From Rhynchonema sp. JSB1_4 (taxonomy: Eukaryota > Nematoda > Chromadorea > Monhysterida > Xyalidae), in assembly GCA_030248065.1 (NCBI GenBank), contig JASAMV010004750.1:1-64000 (forward strand): DNA of 64,000 nt, written 5' to 3'. The first letter of the stretch is position 1. Every line of letters starts with the position of its first letter. Shown one piece after another: positions 61,796 to 64,000 of the stretch. The notes beneath the pieces are model-generated. The model was given only the letters and a program-made list of their open reading frames with translations. It was not told the DNA's origin and searched no databases. Made by a program: the position numbers and the translations under genes.

Positions 61796-62433
61796 TTAGA
61801 CTGGTGTCGGATGTGCGTGATTGGTCGTTGTTCGATAACAGACCAGGCGAGGCGTTGCGCTGAAGGCGGCAGATCGGCCCATCGCGAGTTGATCCAGCGA
61901 CGTTGTCCTCCTCGTTGACGAAACGTCGGTGCAAGACGACGACGAATGCAGTTGATTAAAAGTCAACGATCCGAAGTGATTGTACTGTCCGTGGAGGAAT
62001 GCAGTTGCAGGCAGGGTTGGGCAAAAAACATGTTCACCATCTCTGCGCTTCGTCGCTCTCTATTTTTACCTCTTGCACCTATTGTATGTGGCTTCATGGT
62101 GAAAGAACTAACACGAACATGGAAATCGAACCATCATATGAGAATGGGAAAGTTTAGCAGTGCGTTTCAAGCTGTTTTTCCGTTTGCTATCAGAGTCAAA
62201 ACATACACATACAGCTTGTTTCATACAACCTGCAACATGATCGCGAACAATCTGCAAGCTGTATTCCGCAACTACGCTATTCTTCAACTTCGGAATTGCT
62301 TAGGCTTTCATTTATGTGTTCAGCGACCGGATGTGTTGTCTCACTGTTTCATTGTGCCTAAGAATGTTAAAAATGTCTCACATGTCGTGAAAAGTCATGA
62401 AAGTGAGACAGTGTAAAAAAGTGCGCGGTCGCG

Positions 62434-62484
62434 TAATGGAAGTTCGCACGAGACGCGACTCGCGTCTCGTGCGAACTTCCATTA
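62434..62484. repeat. Perfect 25-bp inverted repeat with a 1-nt loop
   Basis: TAATGGAAGTTCGCACGAGA and its exact complement continue to a single C at 62459. There are no mismatches in 25 pairs. Confidence 0.95.
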
Positions 62485-63519
62485 TTTTTACTTTTTATGC
62501 GAAATTATTCTGCGTATCTGATTTCCGAAGAATTTTACTAACTTGCATTTTTCTTCATGCCATCGTGCCGCCCGCCCGTCACTCCTGTCTCATTTTCCGC
62601 GCTACTTTGCGGAACAGTTTTTGCGCGCGCAGGAACACAGAACATGTGCAGTTCCTTTTTCTATTTTTCGGCAATGTATCGGTTTGTTTTTATCACGGCG
62701 CACTGTCTTCTCTCATTCTTTTATTGCGAGCAGTATTTGGACCGCGACACATTGTCGGAATGCGCACCTTACAAAAAGCTACCATCGTTACGGCGTTTGT
62801 CTATTCGCAGGACCAGCCGCAGGACGTGATGTTTATGCGCGTACGTTTTTCGTTCTGTTGTGGTTGCGTATCCAGCGCAATGCGTGGCTGATGTTCCGAT
62901 CACCTAATCCGTGTACCAGCATGAATACCGCCATTACGAATGGTTTGTGCTGGACCTTGTAAAGAACAGCTCCAAAATGTTTTGTCATAACCTTGTGCGC
63001 GATGCAACACAGAGCGTGATGTAGAAATGCGTGTGTGGGCACAGGGCCTTGAAGTGCCGACCTGGTACGCACCGTATGAAAAACCAGTAGGCCGTACCGC
63101 GTGGCATGAAAATTGCTCCGGTTCTGTCTTGTGCGTCCCATTACGCGTAGGTATTTGGGTCGGCGTTAACAACAACTCATGTGCAATTGGAACTGTGTTA
63201 CATGACATCATTCGGGAACGGATTAATGTGCAATTAATTACTATCGAAACCGATGACACTTGAAACCGTTCACTGATCAGCAGGTGCACATGACGTTTAC
63301 GATCTGACACGAACTGTTGAATGCGAAATTCATAATTGTGCAACGGCGCCAGTTTAGTGGCCATCATTTGTGTAATTGTACGATTCACTATGGCACGTTA
63401 ACCACAAAAGCAACGCCCACATACTATATGTGCATACTGTATGTATAATGCTACAAAGTGTTTGGCTCTCGCATGTTTTTTCCATTCTGAACTCCGTCAT
63501 TGAATTTTCTTAAGCATTC

Positions 63520-63920
63520 TCATTTAGCATTTTTGTTATAAAGTATAGTCCAGCCACGAACTCATGAGACGACTTATATTTTGAAGTTGAATTGTACGGC
63601 TCAAATAATGTTCCGATTCCACGTATTTCGCAAATGAAAGAAAGAGAAACGCATGTATTTTTTAAAAACACGCTCTCCACCTTGGTGCGTAAATGTGCGT
63701 GTCGAACGACGTTGCTGTTCGCGTAAGCACGCAACAAATTGAGATCAGCCAGCTGGAACTTGTCATCATCTCTCCCGGCCCAATCTCTTTCTTTTGTTTG
63801 CAAAAACCCATGTAAGCAAACTACACCAACACGAGCCCGATTTCGAAGGTGGTGTGCGTTCAAAACGAATAGAAAGAGAAAATCATCTTGCTCCACTTTG
63901 TATTCTTCAACGTGTAACAT
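63520..63920 (-). repeat. Longest copy of the FQLADLNLL repeat family (136-codon open frame)
   Basis: Minus-strand frame with blocks FLFLFVLNAHHLRNRARVGV, KERDWAGRDDDKFQLADLN, LLRAYANSNVV and NTCVSLSFICEIRGIGTLF. Blocks recur at 14.94-15.06 kb, 49.2-49.4 kb and 61.4-61.8 kb. It may be a remnant of a mobile-element protein or of a dispersed gene family. No family is recognised. Confidence 0.45.
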
Positions 63921-64000
63921 TTCCCAAATCAGCAGCCACGTATGAATGTTTCACTATTTTGCCAGCTGCGAAATCGGGCTCGTGTTGGCGTGGTTTGCCG
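63806..64000. repeat. Foldback element, AGGCAAACTA family, copy 2
   Basis: Inverted relative to 14865-15057. Arms GCAAACTACACCAACACG and its complement, with AATGTTTCA at 63945. It reaches the window edge. Confidence 0.75.

Overview
The window reads as nuclear DNA of a nematode. Coding exons are short and split by many small introns whose 3' ends read TTTCAG. One large gene is a laminin alpha chain. Two others are secreted proteins built from C6-type cysteine modules, a family best known from nematodes. The species is not identified. All gene models were built by eye from splice signals, reading phase and family resemblance.

Layout. (1) 1-22,978, minus strand: the N-terminal ~1,970 residues of a laminin alpha1/2-class chain (C. 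elegans LAM-3 type) in 43 phase-consistent exons. It runs from the signal peptide through LN, LE, L4a, LE, L4b and LE into the coiled coil, and continues past the left edge. Its introns hold hAT-like and foldback elements and a nested plus-strand secreted-protein exon (14,059-14,391). Two consecutive L4b exons are tandemly duplicated beside CA repeats. (2) 23-26 kb: repeats. (3) 26,359-32,328, minus: a complete seven-exon gene for a 331-residue secreted protein with three C6-like modules, a TATA box and an upstream degenerate tandem array. (4) 33-40 kb: a tRNA-like gene hit by a hAT-like MITE, a 2.3-kb foldback element with TTAA flanks inside a LINE RNase H remnant, and small MITEs. (5) 40.06-48.11 kb: a tandem segmental duplication (4.3 and 3.7 kb) with two copies of an unidentified low-complexity exon and long (CA)n tracts. 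(6) 50,269-56,894, minus: a diverged paralogue of the C6 gene (316 residues), also with TATA box and tandem array. (7) 57-64 kb: sequence paralogous to 33-34.6 kb, foldbacks, a GGCCTGAA-type repeat and a repeat family with protein-like conservation.

The laminin chain is a basement-membrane scaffold. The C6 proteins are predicted to be extracellular, but their role is unknown. The window is otherwise dominated by non-autonomous DNA elements, many with intact target-site duplications. The most unusual signals are a TGAAACATT motif at the centre of several unrelated foldback families, the phase-exclusive duplicated laminin exon pair, and an excess of GTT 5' splice sites, with a shared GAGAATAC motif in laminin introns.
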